From Paraburkholderia ribeironis (lineage in GTDB: Bacteria > Pseudomonadota > Gammaproteobacteria > Burkholderiales > Burkholderiaceae), in NCBI RefSeq assembly GCF_900019265.1, contig NZ_CYGX02000005.1, positions 62,001-126,000 of the forward strand: a DNA stretch of 64,000 bases, read 5' to 3'. This document shows, piece after piece, positions 55,599 through 63,863 of the stretch (position 1 is the stretch's first letter; each line of letters opens with the position of its first letter). The notes below the pieces were generated by a model. The model made no database searches. It worked only from the letters and a program-made list of their open reading frames with translations, and was not told where the DNA came from. The position numbers and the translations under genes are program-made.

Positions 55599-55952
55599 AT
55601 GAAAGCATGCAACGTCGTGAGTCTGATCGTCCTTGTGGGATGCGTGACGCTGACATCGAACGTCTACGCGCAAGCCACCGACACCATGCCGATGGCGTCG
55701 AGTCCGGCTGCAAGTTCAGGTAAGGCGACGCCAGCCGACAAGAAGCTGGCTCGCGATGTACGCAAGGCGTTATCGAAAGCGCCCAACTTCAACGTGTCGA
55801 ACGTCTACGTCAAGGCGCGCGGCGGTGTCGTGACATTGTCCGGCAGCGTTCCGGATGGTCCTCAGATCCAGCAGGCCGCGGAAGTGGCGATGGGCGTGCC
55901 GGGTGTAACGTCGGTGAGTAACCATCTGACGCTTTACACGAGAGGGTATTAA
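55599..55952 (+). CDS. Periplasmic BON-domain protein
   Basis: 117 residues from ATG 55599 with AGAGG at 55589-55593. The signal peptide (VSLIVLVGCVTLTSNVYAQA) is followed by a Ser/Ala linker and one BON domain: KLARDVRKALSKAPNFNVSN, VYVKARGGVVTLSGSVPDGP, AAEVAMGVPGVTSVSNHLTL. BON (OsmY-like) domains bind phospholipid membranes and stabilise the envelope under stress. Single-domain copies are abundant in Burkholderiales. No operon partner. Confidence 0.92.
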   Translation: MKACNVVSLIVLVGCVTLTSNVYAQATDTMPMASSPAASSGKATPADKKLARDVRKALSKAPNFNVSNVYVKARGGVVTLSGSVPDGPQIQQAAEVAMGVPGVTSVSNHLTLYTRGY

Positions 55953-56139
55953 CGCTTCAAGGCGGCGCCAGGATGTACTGGCCGTTTTCAGCCGTGAATT
56001 TCGCAAGAGGAGCCGACGCTCCGTGCAATCGCACGCGATGCTTTAGCGGCTTCGACTTGCAACCCGGCCACTCATCCGTCGTCGCGTGCAATGGGTCTCT
56101 GTCCTGAGGAGAGCGAATCGACGCGACAGGGGACGATTT

Positions 56140-57024
56140 CTAGACCGCTTGCAGATCCCACAAGACATCGAGGACGTGTTGCGTAGAACTCTCGACGCGC
56201 CCCGCACGATGTGCGATGCCGAGCCGACGCCACAGCGCTGGTCGCAGCGGGCGCATGACAATGCGCGGATCGTGCGATGGAGTAGCGGCTTCATGAGGCA
56301 ACAACGCCGCGCCGTATCCAGCCGCGACCAGACTTCTGATTGCGTCGTTGTAGTTGAGCTGAATGCGCGGTACAGGATGATGACCGCCCGCTGCAAACCA
56401 CTCGGTGCTCAGGTGCGAGAGCCGTGTAGTCGAGTCATTGAGAACGAGTGGCTTGCCAGCCAGCCATTTGGGTGTGACGCGGGCCGGGCATTTCCACTGG
56501 GCAGGCATGAAGGCCATGACAGGATCACGGCGCCAAGGCTTGATCACAAGTCCCGCCATTGTGGGTTGAGGTAACGCGACTAGTCCGATATCCAGTGACC
56601 CTTCCGCGAGGCGGCTGAGCGTATCCTGCGACGTCAGCACCGAAACCTGGACATCGATCGCAGGATGCTGCTGCCCCAATGCTTCAAGGGTCCGCGGCAG
56701 CAGGTTTGCTATTGCGCCCGTCGACGCGCCAAGTCGTACCCGCCCCTCAAGTCCCTGTACTTGCCGCCGAACATCGTCCAGTACCTGTGCGGCATCGGCC
56801 AGCAGGTGCCGCGCCTTTGTCAGAAGGGTCTCCCCAATCGCCGTGGGTTGAACGTGTCCGCGCTTGCGTGACAACAGCGGCGCACCAATGCGCTCCTCCA
56901 GTTCCTGGATGTGAAGGCTGACTGTTGGCGCTGCCAGATGCAGGACACGTGCGGCCTCGGCAAAGGAACGATGGTCTACGATTGTCACCAACGTGCGCAG
57001 GCGGTCCAGACTAATCTCTCTCAT
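56140..57024 (-). CDS. LysR-type transcriptional regulator
   Basis: 294 residues. HTH: LDRLRTLVTIVDHRSFAEAA, then APTVSLHIQELEERIGAPLL. The effector domain follows (GLEGRVRLGASTGAIANLLP, EGSLDIGLVALPQP, SLVAAGYGAALLPHEA). It is divergent from a small membrane-protein gene (106 bases between starts), its most probable target, and lies just before a transporter operon with its own GntR regulator. Confidence 0.9.
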   Translation of the reverse strand: MREISLDRLRTLVTIVDHRSFAEAARVLHLAAPTVSLHIQELEERIGAPLLSRKRGHVQPTAIGETLLTKARHLLADAAQVLDDVRRQVQGLEGRVRLGASTGAIANLLPRTLEALGQQHPAIDVQVSVLTSQDTLSRLAEGSLDIGLVALPQPTMAGLVIKPWRRDPVMAFMPAQWKCPARVTPKWLAGKPLVLNDSTTRLSHLSTEWFAAGGHHPVPRIQLNYNDAIRSLVAAGYGAALLPHEAATPSHDPRIVMRPLRPALWRRLGIAHRAGRVESSTQHVLDVLWDLQAV

Positions 57025-57130
57025 GGTGGTACCAGATTAGGAATAACTGAACGTAGGTTTCAGGAAATTCAACTTTTCATATTTTATCCATGGAACCAAG
57101 ATCGGAGTCATCGGTTCAGGAGGATAGAAA

Positions 57131-57409
57131 ATGATTGGTATCAAGGAGAGCATGAAGGGCGATGAAGATGGCCCACTATCAGCAAGCGCTGTGGAGGCGC
57201 AACGATGGGTAGCTGCGCTGACGCTCACCGGTTTATTGATGACCATTCTGGTCATTGCCGGCCTGTATGTAGCGACGACGCCCCGCAATGTCAATCAGGC
57301 ATGTTTCCAGGCAAAAATGGACGACGAGCACACCCTCCTGGAGGCTTCTTTCCAGACATCATCGGATCAGGATGCAATCGTGGAGGCGATGCGCGCCTGT
57401 TCGCGTTGA
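57131..57409 (+). CDS. Small hypothetical membrane protein
   Basis: 92 residues, with AGGA at 57119-57122. One membrane segment (WVAALTLTGLLMTILVIAGL) near residue 27 is followed by a short acidic periplasmic or cytoplasmic tail with one Cys. No family recognised. Open sequence in other frames continues for ~100 bases after the stop, so a C-terminal frameshift cannot be excluded. Divergent from the LysR gene. Confidence 0.6.
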   Translation: MIGIKESMKGDEDGPLSASAVEAQRWVAALTLTGLLMTILVIAGLYVATTPRNVNQACFQAKMDDEHTLLEASFQTSSDQDAIVEAMRACSR

Positions 57410-57598
57410 TGAAACAGGCAAGTGGGATAAGAGCGCGTTGCGCACCGCCGGATTGTCGAGGACCCAGGGTTATCGCCGGCGAGAAGAAGCAACGTGCATT
57501 CGAGACGCAGCTCATGCACCCGGGTAAGTCCGTATAGGTAGGAGTGTACGCTCTCGCTTACCTTCTGGTCTTACCACGGTTTTACCGCACGATCCATC

Positions 57599-58324
57599 AT
57601 GCAAATTGTTCGGCAAGAGGACGACAGCAAGGGCTTCGAGAAAGTCTTTTCTTTTCTTCGCGACCTGCTTCTGGAAGGCGCCATCCAGCCTGGCGACAAG
57701 CTCATTCCCGAGCGCGATCTCGCGTTGAAACTCGGCGTGAGCCGGCCTGTCGTGCGCGAGGCGCTGCGCGCGCTGTCGATGATCGGGGCGGTCGATATCC
57801 GCGAACGCGTGGGAACCATCGTCACGCGTCCCGACGTATCGACTCTTGGGGAGTTCTTCGCTTTCGCGCTCGCGCAGGAGAAGGACGTCGTCGAGGACGT
57901 GATGGAGGCCCGGATCGCCATCGAATGCCAGTCGATCAGGCTTGCGTGCCGGCGTGCGAGCCTTACCGACCTCGAGCGGCTGCGCGCCGCGCTCGATCAG
58001 ATCGAGGCGACAGTCGACCAGCTCGAACTGGGCAGCCAGGCAGACTTCGAGTTTCATGCCGCGCTGGTGCAGGCGGGCGGCTCAAAGACGCTGATCAATC
58101 TGCATGGCACGGTCGCCGCGTTGCTGATGCACTCGCATCGGCATCGACGCGAAACCGTTCAGCTTCATCCGGATATCAAGTCGCGCGTCATCGCGGATCA
58201 TCGCCGGATCTTTCAGGCTGTGGTCGATCACGACGAGCAGGCCGCCGATCAGATCCTGCGCGAGCACTTTCGCATCGGCGACGAGTATCGGCACAAGGCC
58301 GCGACCGAATGGCGGCCTTCCTGA
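57599..58324 (+). CDS. GntR/FadR-family regulator (FCD domain)
   Basis: 241 residues. The winged HTH (LLLEGAIQPGDKLIPERDLA, LGVSRPVVREALRALSMIGA) fills residues 25-80; the FCD effector domain follows with EARIAIECQSIRLACRRAS, the metal-site pattern DFEFHAALVQAGG, and two further histidines (SRVIADHRRIFQAVVDHDEQ, REHF). FCD regulators sense carboxylates through a bound metal. It heads the dehydrogenase-transporter operon and is its likely repressor. The ribosome site is weak. Confidence 0.92.
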   Translation: MQIVRQEDDSKGFEKVFSFLRDLLLEGAIQPGDKLIPERDLALKLGVSRPVVREALRALSMIGAVDIRERVGTIVTRPDVSTLGEFFAFALAQEKDVVEDVMEARIAIECQSIRLACRRASLTDLERLRAALDQIEATVDQLELGSQADFEFHAALVQAGGSKTLINLHGTVAALLMHSHRHRRETVQLHPDIKSRVIADHRRIFQAVVDHDEQAADQILREHFRIGDEYRHKAATEWRPS

Positions 58325-58378
58325 GCGCAAAGGGGTTCGCGCCTTCGGCATGCTCAAACGAGATCAATAGGGGATTCG

Positions 58379-59281
58379 ATGCCACACAGCACAGCGTTGC
58401 GCACGGTGGGTTTCATCGGGCTGGGGACCATGGGGCGCGAGATGGCCCTGAATCTGATGAAGGCAGGCATGGCGGTGCGCGTGTTCGACGTGCGCCGCGA
58501 GGCAGTCGACGAGCTGGCCGCGCTGGGAGCCCATGCGGCGCAAAGCGTTGCCGACGCGGCGCGCGGCGCGGATGCGGCGATCACGATGCTGCCGAACACG
58601 CCCGACGTGGAAGCGGTGGTGCTCGGCGAAGAGGGTTTGTTTGCGCATCCACCGGCGGGGCGTCTAATCATCGACATGAGCACGATCGCGCCTGCCGCCG
58701 AACGGCGCATGCACGCGCAGTGCGCGGCGCGAGGCATCGAATATGTCGATGCGCCGGTGTCGGGTGGCCCCATCGGCGCGAAGAACGCCACGCTCACGAT
58801 CATGGCAGGCGGCACCGGGCAGGCGTACGAAATGGCGCTGCCGTTCTTCAAGGCGATGGGCACCACGGTCACGCACGTGGGCGCGAGCGGCGCGGGACAG
58901 ACGGTGAAGCTCTGCAATCAGCTCATATGCGGCATCAACATCCAGGCAATCTGCGAGGCCTTCGCGCTCGGCCGTGCCTCGGGCGTGAATCTCAGGCAGT
59001 TGCGCGAAGTGCTGATGGGCGGCTCGGCGGCCTCGTGGATGATGGACAAGCTGGGCCCCGCGATGATCGACGGCGACGCGTCTGCGGGGTTTCGCATCGA
59101 TCTGATGCTCAAGGATCTGCGCCTCGTGCAGGAACAGTCGCATACGCTGAACGTGCCGCTGCCGGCAGCGTCGCTGGTGACGAACCAGTATCTCGATGCG
59201 GTTGCGCACGGCGAGGGACGTAACGGCAATCAGGCGTTGTTCCGCGTCTACGACCGCATGACGGCCCAGACTTCCCGCTAG
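58379..59281 (+). CDS. Beta-hydroxyacid dehydrogenase (3-hydroxyisobutyrate/tartronate-semialdehyde/threonate dehydrogenase family)
   Basis: 300 residues, preceded by AGGGGA (58368-58373). NAD-binding GFIGLGTMGREMALNLMKAG at residue 10, substrate loop DAPVSGGPIGAKNATLTIMA near 123, and catalytic Lys in GASGAGQTVKLCNQLI near 174. The family includes 3-hydroxyisobutyrate, tartronate semialdehyde, 6-phosphogluconate-like and L-threonate dehydrogenases. Neighbours (FCD-GntR, amino-acid-type ABC transporter, RpiB-like isomerase) suggest oxidation of an imported hydroxy acid; the RpiB partner recalls four-carbon sugar-acid routes, but no kinase or aldolase gene is present. Confidence 0.88.
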   Translation: MPHSTALRTVGFIGLGTMGREMALNLMKAGMAVRVFDVRREAVDELAALGAHAAQSVADAARGADAAITMLPNTPDVEAVVLGEEGLFAHPPAGRLIIDMSTIAPAAERRMHAQCAARGIEYVDAPVSGGPIGAKNATLTIMAGGTGQAYEMALPFFKAMGTTVTHVGASGAGQTVKLCNQLICGINIQAICEAFALGRASGVNLRQLREVLMGGSAASWMMDKLGPAMIDGDASAGFRIDLMLKDLRLVQEQSHTLNVPLPAASLVTNQYLDAVAHGEGRNGNQALFRVYDRMTAQTSR

Positions 59282-59312
59282 TCGGCCGCTACGCACATCG
59301 CTCCAGTCCGCC

Positions 59313-59993
59313 ATGACGAACCTTGATTTCTCCGCCGTACTGTCGCACTGGCGCGAACTGATGGATGGCGCGCTGTTGTCGCTGATCCTCGCGACCGCAG
59401 CGACATTGCTGGGATTTCTCATCGGAACCTTGTGTGCGATCGGCCGCCGCAGCTCGATCGGCTGGCTTGCCGCACTCTGCAGCGGCTATATCGAAGCGAT
59501 TCGCAACACCCCCCTGCTCGTGCAAATCTTCCTGGTCTATTTCGGCCTGTCGAGCATGGGTCTGCGGCTCTCCGCCGTCGCCGTGGCGATCCTCGCGCTC
59601 GTTATCAACGTCGGCGCCTACGCGGCCGAGATCATGCGCGCGGGCTTTGATTCGATCCACCGCGGCCAGATCGAAGCGGCCGAGTGCCTCGGGCTGTCGC
59701 GCCTGCAGGTCTATTGCCATGTGATCCTGCTGCCGGGCCTGGAGCGCGTCTATCCCGCGCTGACGAGCCAGTTCGTGCTGATGATGCTCGCTTCCTCGGT
59801 ATGTTCGCAGATCTCGGCGGAAGAGCTGACGGCGGTGGCGAACTATGTGCAATCGGATACATACCGGCCGCTGGAGACATATCTCATCGTCGCGGTCGCG
59901 TATGTGGCGCTGTCGTTGCTGATGAGAATTGGCTTCTGGGCACTGGGCGCGTGGCTGTTTCCACGACGCAGAAGGCTCGGCACGCCGCTCTGA
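59313..59993 (+). CDS. Amino-acid-type ABC transporter permease 1
   Basis: 226 residues with four to five membrane segments. The EAA loop is EAAECLGLSRLQVYCHVILL near residue 125, and the N-terminal HEQ-type region (GTLCAIGRRSSIGW, EAIRNTPLLVQIFLVYF) marks the polar amino acid (HisM/GlnP) permease family. It pairs with the next gene as a heterodimeric inner-membrane channel. Confidence 0.9.
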   Translation: MTNLDFSAVLSHWRELMDGALLSLILATAATLLGFLIGTLCAIGRRSSIGWLAALCSGYIEAIRNTPLLVQIFLVYFGLSSMGLRLSAVAVAILALVINVGAYAAEIMRAGFDSIHRGQIEAAECLGLSRLQVYCHVILLPGLERVYPALTSQFVLMMLASSVCSQISAEELTAVANYVQSDTYRPLETYLIVAVAYVALSLLMRIGFWALGAWLFPRRRRLGTPL

Positions 59994-59999
59994 GGCGCG

Positions 60000-60701
60000 T
60001 TGAACACACGGATCGAAAAAATGCCTGGACACTTGAACGGCACTCATCTCGAGTTTTTGCTCGACGGCGCACTCTGGACAGTCGTCCTCTCGCTGGTGGC
60101 GTTGATCGGCGGCGGAGTGGCCGGCTTCGTCGTCGCGCTGGCGCGCATCTCGCCGCGCAAAGGCGTGAGAATTGCCGCGACCGGCTACGTGCAACTGATA
60201 CAGGGCACGCCTCTGCTCGTCGTCATGTTCGTCACCTATTTCGGACTACCAACTGTGGGCGTGACCATTTCTCCGTTGGTCGCGGCGGGCGCTTCGCTCA
60301 CGCTGAATGTCAGTGCCTATCTCGGCGAGATCTGGCGTGGTGCGATCGAATCCGTGCCGAAGCCGCAGTGGGAGGCGGCGGAGTGCCTTGCGTTGAGTCG
60401 CGCGCAGAGGATGTTCCGGGTGATTCTCCCGCAGGCGGTCAGGATCGCCACGCCGCCCACGGTCGGCTTCATGGTGCAGATCATCAAGAACACGTCGCTG
60501 GCATCGGTGGTGGGTTTCGTCGAACTCGCGCGTTCTGGGCAGATCATCAACAACTCGCTGTTTCAACCGTTCATCGTCTATGTGATCATCGCCGCCGTCT
60601 ATTTCTGTCTGTGTTACCCGATCTCGCGTCTTAGCCGCTCGCTCGAACGCCGCACCGGATTCGCGCGGGCGCTGCAACTGGAGGCCATCGCGCATGACTG
60701 A
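60000..60701 (+). CDS. Amino-acid-type ABC transporter permease 2
   Basis: 233 residues if TTG 60000 (GAGG nearby) is the start; ATG 60021 is an alternative. LIQGTPLLVVMFVTYFGLP and the EAA loop EAAECLALSRAQRMFRVILP identify a second HisM/GlnP-type permease. It starts 6 bases after the first permease and its stop overlaps the ATPase gene by 8 bases, showing tight operon structure. Confidence 0.9.
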   Translation: MNTRIEKMPGHLNGTHLEFLLDGALWTVVLSLVALIGGGVAGFVVALARISPRKGVRIAATGYVQLIQGTPLLVVMFVTYFGLPTVGVTISPLVAAGASLTLNVSAYLGEIWRGAIESVPKPQWEAAECLALSRAQRMFRVILPQAVRIATPPTVGFMVQIIKNTSLASVVGFVELARSGQIINNSLFQPFIVYVIIAAVYFCLCYPISRLSRSLERRTGFARALQLEAIAHD

Positions 60702-61497
60702 ATTTCCTCAGCCGGTCGAGGGAGCCGCACTTTCCGATGCCGGCGCTTCGGCAATCATTCCGCAAGCCGCCGATCCCGTCGTCGTGGTCAAGGATGTGCA
60801 CAAGCGCTTCGGCGCGACCCAGGTCCTGAACGGTGTGAGCTTCGACGTGGGCCGTGGCACGGTGACCGTGATCATCGGACGAAGCGGCTCCGGCAAGAGC
60901 ACGGCTCTGCGATGCATCAATCGCCTCGAAGCAATCGATCGCGGCGAAATCACGGTATGCGGGCATCGCGTGGATCAGGCGGACGTGTCGCTCAAGGCGC
61001 TGCGGCTCGATGTCGGCATCGTGTTTCAGCAATACAACCTGTTTCCACATCTGACGGTCGAGCAGAACATCATGCTCGCGCCGCGTCTGGCCAAATCGGT
61101 GCCGAAGAACGAGGCGCGCGAGATGGCGCGAGAAGCCATTGGGCGCGTGGGGCTGGCGGAGAAGGCCGATCACTATCCCGAGCAACTGTCGGGCGGCCAG
61201 CAGCAGCGCGCCGCCATCGCACGCTCGCTCGCCATGCAGCCGAAGGTCATGCTATTCGATGAAGTCACATCCGCTCTGGATCCGCAACTGACCGGCGAAG
61301 TGCTGCGCGTCATCGAGGACCTGGCGGCGGGCGGCATGACCATGATCATGGTGACGCACGAGATGGGCTTCGCGCGCAATGTCGCGGACCAGGTGCTCTT
61401 TATGCACGAGGGCCGAGTCTGGGAGCGCGGCGGCGCGGAAATCATGCGCGCGCCGCGCTCGGCCGAATTGCAGCAATTCCTCGACAGCGATCTATAG
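60694..61497 (+). CDS. Amino-acid-type ABC transporter ATPase
   Basis: 267 residues; the ATG overlaps the previous stop. Walker A GRSGSGKST near residue 68, Q-loop VFQQYNLFPH, signature LSGGQQQR near 167, Walker B VMLFDEVTSALD and the switch His in MVTHEMGFA. The first ~25 residues are an extra leader compared with GlnQ/HisP. Energises uptake together with the two permeases and the binding protein encoded next. Confidence 0.94.
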   Translation: MTEFPQPVEGAALSDAGASAIIPQAADPVVVVKDVHKRFGATQVLNGVSFDVGRGTVTVIIGRSGSGKSTALRCINRLEAIDRGEITVCGHRVDQADVSLKALRLDVGIVFQQYNLFPHLTVEQNIMLAPRLAKSVPKNEAREMAREAIGRVGLAEKADHYPEQLSGGQQQRAAIARSLAMQPKVMLFDEVTSALDPQLTGEVLRVIEDLAAGGMTMIMVTHEMGFARNVADQVLFMHEGRVWERGGAEIMRAPRSAELQQFLDSDL

Positions 61498-61569
61498 CAC
61501 GCGCCCGCGCACGATTGGCAACCGCAGCGCGACGTTTGTATTCGATATCAACAAGGAGACACTTTCAAC

Positions 61570-62364
61570 ATGAATAAAAGCAAGATGCTCACCCTTGCCG
61601 CGATCACGGCATGCCTTCTCGGCACGGTCGCCGCCGTCGCGCATGCGGACGTACTCGACGACATTACCAAGGCGAAATCGATCCGCATTGCGACCGATCT
61701 CGCCATTCCGCCCTCGGGCATGATGGACGCGAGCATGAAGCCGATCGGCTCGGATGTCGAAACCGCGCAATTGCTCGCAAAGGACTGGGGACTGAAACTC
61801 GAGTTCGTGCAGACGACCGGCGCGACGCGTATCCCGAACCTGCAGACCGGCAAGGCGGATATCGCCATCTCCACGTTGTCGGTGACGCCCGACCGTGCCA
61901 AGGTGATCGATTTCTCGAGGCCTTATGCGGTGCTGGAATCGGTCATTGGCGGGAGGAAGGACGTGCCGGTTCACAGCATCGACGATCTGAAAGGGCGCAC
62001 CGTCTGCGTCACGCGCGGCACGACGCAGGACGTCGAGCTGACGAAGATCTCACGCGACAAGGGCTTCGAGCTTGCCCGCTACGACGATGATGCAACCGAC
62101 GTGACCGCAGCAGTAAGCGGACAGTGCGATCTGATCGCGACCTCGCTTACGATCGTCAACCAGATCACCAAAAAAGCGCCTGACCACCCGTTCGAGAAGA
62201 AGGTCGTGCTGAACGTATTCGATCTGGCAATCGGCGTGAAGAAAGGCGAGCCGCAGTTGCTTGCAAGGCTCAACGGGTGGATCGACGCGAACCTGAAAAA
62301 CGGCAAGCTCAATACGATCTACAAGAAGTATCACGGCAACGATTTGCCGCCTCAAATGCGTTAA
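61570..62364 (+). CDS. Periplasmic solute-binding protein, amino-acid ABC family
   Basis: 264 residues, AAGGAG at 61553-61558. Signal peptide (LTLAAITACLLGTVAAVAHA) followed by a type-3 extracellular binding domain: RIATDLAIPPSGMMDASMKP, IPNLQTGKADIAISTLSVTP, DDLKGRTVCVTRGTTQDVEL and a C-terminal helix ending LNTIYKKYHGNDLPP. The binding-site Arg/Asp of amino-acid binders (ISTLSVTPDRAKVIDFS) is present, so a ligand with an alpha-amino or alpha-hydroxy carboxylate is plausible. Confidence 0.92.
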   Translation: MNKSKMLTLAAITACLLGTVAAVAHADVLDDITKAKSIRIATDLAIPPSGMMDASMKPIGSDVETAQLLAKDWGLKLEFVQTTGATRIPNLQTGKADIAISTLSVTPDRAKVIDFSRPYAVLESVIGGRKDVPVHSIDDLKGRTVCVTRGTTQDVELTKISRDKGFELARYDDDATDVTAAVSGQCDLIATSLTIVNQITKKAPDHPFEKKVVLNVFDLAIGVKKGEPQLLARLNGWIDANLKNGKLNTIYKKYHGNDLPPQMR

Positions 62365-62433
62365 GCGGGTTTGAGACAGGCATCGGCGCGCGTGGCGCGC
62401 CAGGACGTTCAACATCACAACAAGGAGCATGGG

Positions 62434-62883
62434 ATGCGCATCGCAATCGGTTCGGATCACGCAGGCTGGCCGTTGAAGTCCACGGTGATCGAACATATCA
62501 GATCTCTCGGCCACGAAGTGATCGACGTAGGCGGCTTCAGCGATACGCCCGTTGACTTTCCAGACGTTGCGCAGAATCTGACGAGCGAAGTGCTGGCGGG
62601 GCGCGCCGAGCGCGGCATCATGGTGTGTGGCACGGGCGTCGGCGCGTCGATTGCGGCGAACAAGATCCGGGGCATTCGCGCGGCGGTGTGTCACGACGTA
62701 CATTCGGCGCATCAGTCGGTCGAGCACGACGACGTCAACGTGATGTGCCTCGGCGCGCAGATCGTCGGTGCGTGGCTCGCCACGGATCTCATCGACGCGT
62801 TTCTCGGTGCCGAATTCTCGACCGACGATGATTTCCGCCGGCGCGTGGAAAAACTCAATGCGCTGGAAAGAAGCCCACAGTAG
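62434..62883 (+). CDS. RpiB/LacAB-family sugar-phosphate isomerase
   Basis: 149 residues from ATG 62434, preceded by AAGGAG at 62421-62426. GSDHAGWPLK at the start, catalytic Cys in MVCGTGVGASIAANKIRGIR near residue 66, and AVCHDVHSAHQSVEHDDVNV near 88 are the family signatures. Members isomerise ribose-5-phosphate, allose-6-phosphate or, in tetritol pathways, erythrulose phosphates. As the last gene of a transport/dehydrogenase operon it more likely serves that pathway than the pentose-phosphate cycle. Confidence 0.9.
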   Translation: MRIAIGSDHAGWPLKSTVIEHIRSLGHEVIDVGGFSDTPVDFPDVAQNLTSEVLAGRAERGIMVCGTGVGASIAANKIRGIRAAVCHDVHSAHQSVEHDDVNVMCLGAQIVGAWLATDLIDAFLGAEFSTDDDFRRRVEKLNALERSPQ

Positions 62884-62899
62884 CGATTGCCTACACTCG

Positions 62900-63214
62900 T
62901 CAGCGGGGCGCGGGAATGCCATAAGTGCTGACGATGCGCGCGTCCTGCTCAGCGGCTGAGAACAGCTCCCACTCGAGCCCGTTCACATCGAAGCTGCTCG
63001 AATAACCTTCCGCAGCATCGTCTTCAAATCCGATGTGTCGCAACTGCCCCGCCTTTTCGGGTTTCTCGTTGATCGAGAAGTTGAGCAGATCGGTGCGCCA
63101 CATCGCATATTGGCCTGGCACGACGGCGGACGGTGATTGTCCGAGGCGGCGGCTATAGTCGCCGATCGATTCGTCGAGGTTCGCAACGGCCAGCGCAATG
63201 TGAAAACGCTTCAT
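62900..63214 (-). CDS. VOC-superfamily (glyoxalase/ArsI-like) protein
   Basis: 104 residues from ATG 63214, six bases after GGAG (63221-63224). A single half-barrel set of VOC motifs: MKRFHIALAVANLDESIGDY, WRTDLLNFSINEKP, LRHIGFEDDA and NGLEWELFSA with the C-terminal Glu as metal ligand. Two histidines and the glutamate could bind a metal. Related proteins are annotated as ArsI-like or cadmium-inducible dioxygenase-fold proteins. No ArsR gene is adjacent. Convergent with the RpiB-like gene. Confidence 0.85.
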   Translation of the reverse strand: MKRFHIALAVANLDESIGDYSRRLGQSPSAVVPGQYAMWRTDLLNFSINEKPEKAGQLRHIGFEDDAAEGYSSSFDVNGLEWELFSAAEQDARIVSTYGIPAPR

Positions 63215-63249
63215 AATGGACTCCGTGATGGTTGTTGAACTTGAACCAT

Positions 63250-63275
63250 CGTAACCACAACACACCAGCGTAACC
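63250..63275. promoter_or_regulatory. Direct repeat CGTAACC x2 upstream of the VOC gene
   Basis: Two CGTAACC copies (GGTTACG on the gene's strand) 19 bases apart lie 36-61 bases before the VOC start. An imperfect inverted repeat (ACACACCAGC / GCTGGTATGTGT) overlaps them. Candidate operator of an unknown regulator. Confidence 0.35.
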
Positions 63276-63581
63276 AGTTCAGCGATTATGCTGGTATGTG
63301 TATTACCCGTCTTCTGCCAGCTGCCGCCTTTTCCTGCAGAACACGTCCAATTTTTGACAATCATGGCCTCGGTCCTGATAACTGAAACTGGACCCAATCC
63401 AGACGCTCGCATCCCCCGGCGTCGTGTGTCCGTCATGAGACACAGATTTGCCATTTACTCCGCGCTACCCATCCTGGGAACAGTTCCTTGAAAATGGGAT
63501 CGATCCTCCAGCCGCTTGGCTACGCATGCACCATCAGTACTGCGAACTTCGTCACCGTGAGCCCATGCCGAAGCTGAAACA

Positions 63582-63666
63582 TGGAGCAGGTGGCAGGATT
63601 CCAACCCACGTGGACATTGTCGCTGGTTTTGCAAACCAGTGCCTTCGAGCGCTCGGCCACACCTGC
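63582..63666 (-). tRNA. Atypical class II tRNA with Cys anticodon (GCA) and swapped 19-56 pair
   Basis: Read from 63666: acceptor GCAGGTG pairs perfectly with CACCTGC over 7 bp, then T73 and encoded CCA. D-stem GCC/GGC with loop GAGCGCTCGAA. Anticodon arm CTGGT-TTGCAAA-ACCAG gives anticodon GCA. Variable arm of 13 bases (CGACAATGTCCAC) can form GAC/GTC, so the body is class II, as in Ser, Leu or Sec tRNAs. T-arm GTGGG-TTGGAAT-CCTGC has two wobble pairs. GCA and U73 are CysRS identity elements, whereas the long arm and GAG-GTCGAA-like D-loop are Ser-like. G19 is C and C56 is G, which would keep the tertiary pair. Standard bacterial Cys tRNAs are class I, so this is an extra, divergent species. 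The CCA and full stems argue against a decayed fragment. Confidence 0.75.
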
Positions 63667-63863
63667 ATCGGTACTGCACTCTACACAGCTGACCTTACGA
63701 TTCGACCCCATTGGTGTGCGTTCCCGCACAAATCCTCAGTCGAATCGTCCAGGCGGGTCATGTGATCGGCTGCAAGAGCCACCGGGATAGCCTGTGGACG
63801 ACCTTCTTTGCGGCGCGGACGTTCGCCACCGCATAGAGGGAAACAACCTGTCAGCCGTGCGAG
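63667..63863. other. Intergenic sequence upstream of the tRNA
   Basis: Together with 63276-63581, this flank of the tRNA holds no recognised gene. The only -10-like hexamer noticed for the tRNA is TAGAGT on the minus strand near 63683, without a clear -35 box. Confidence 0.4.

Noticed and set aside
46130..55952. Possible horizontally acquired island, judged by lower GC by eye
   Set aside because: No integrase, insertion sequence, att repeats or tRNA boundary was found; composition would need to be computed.
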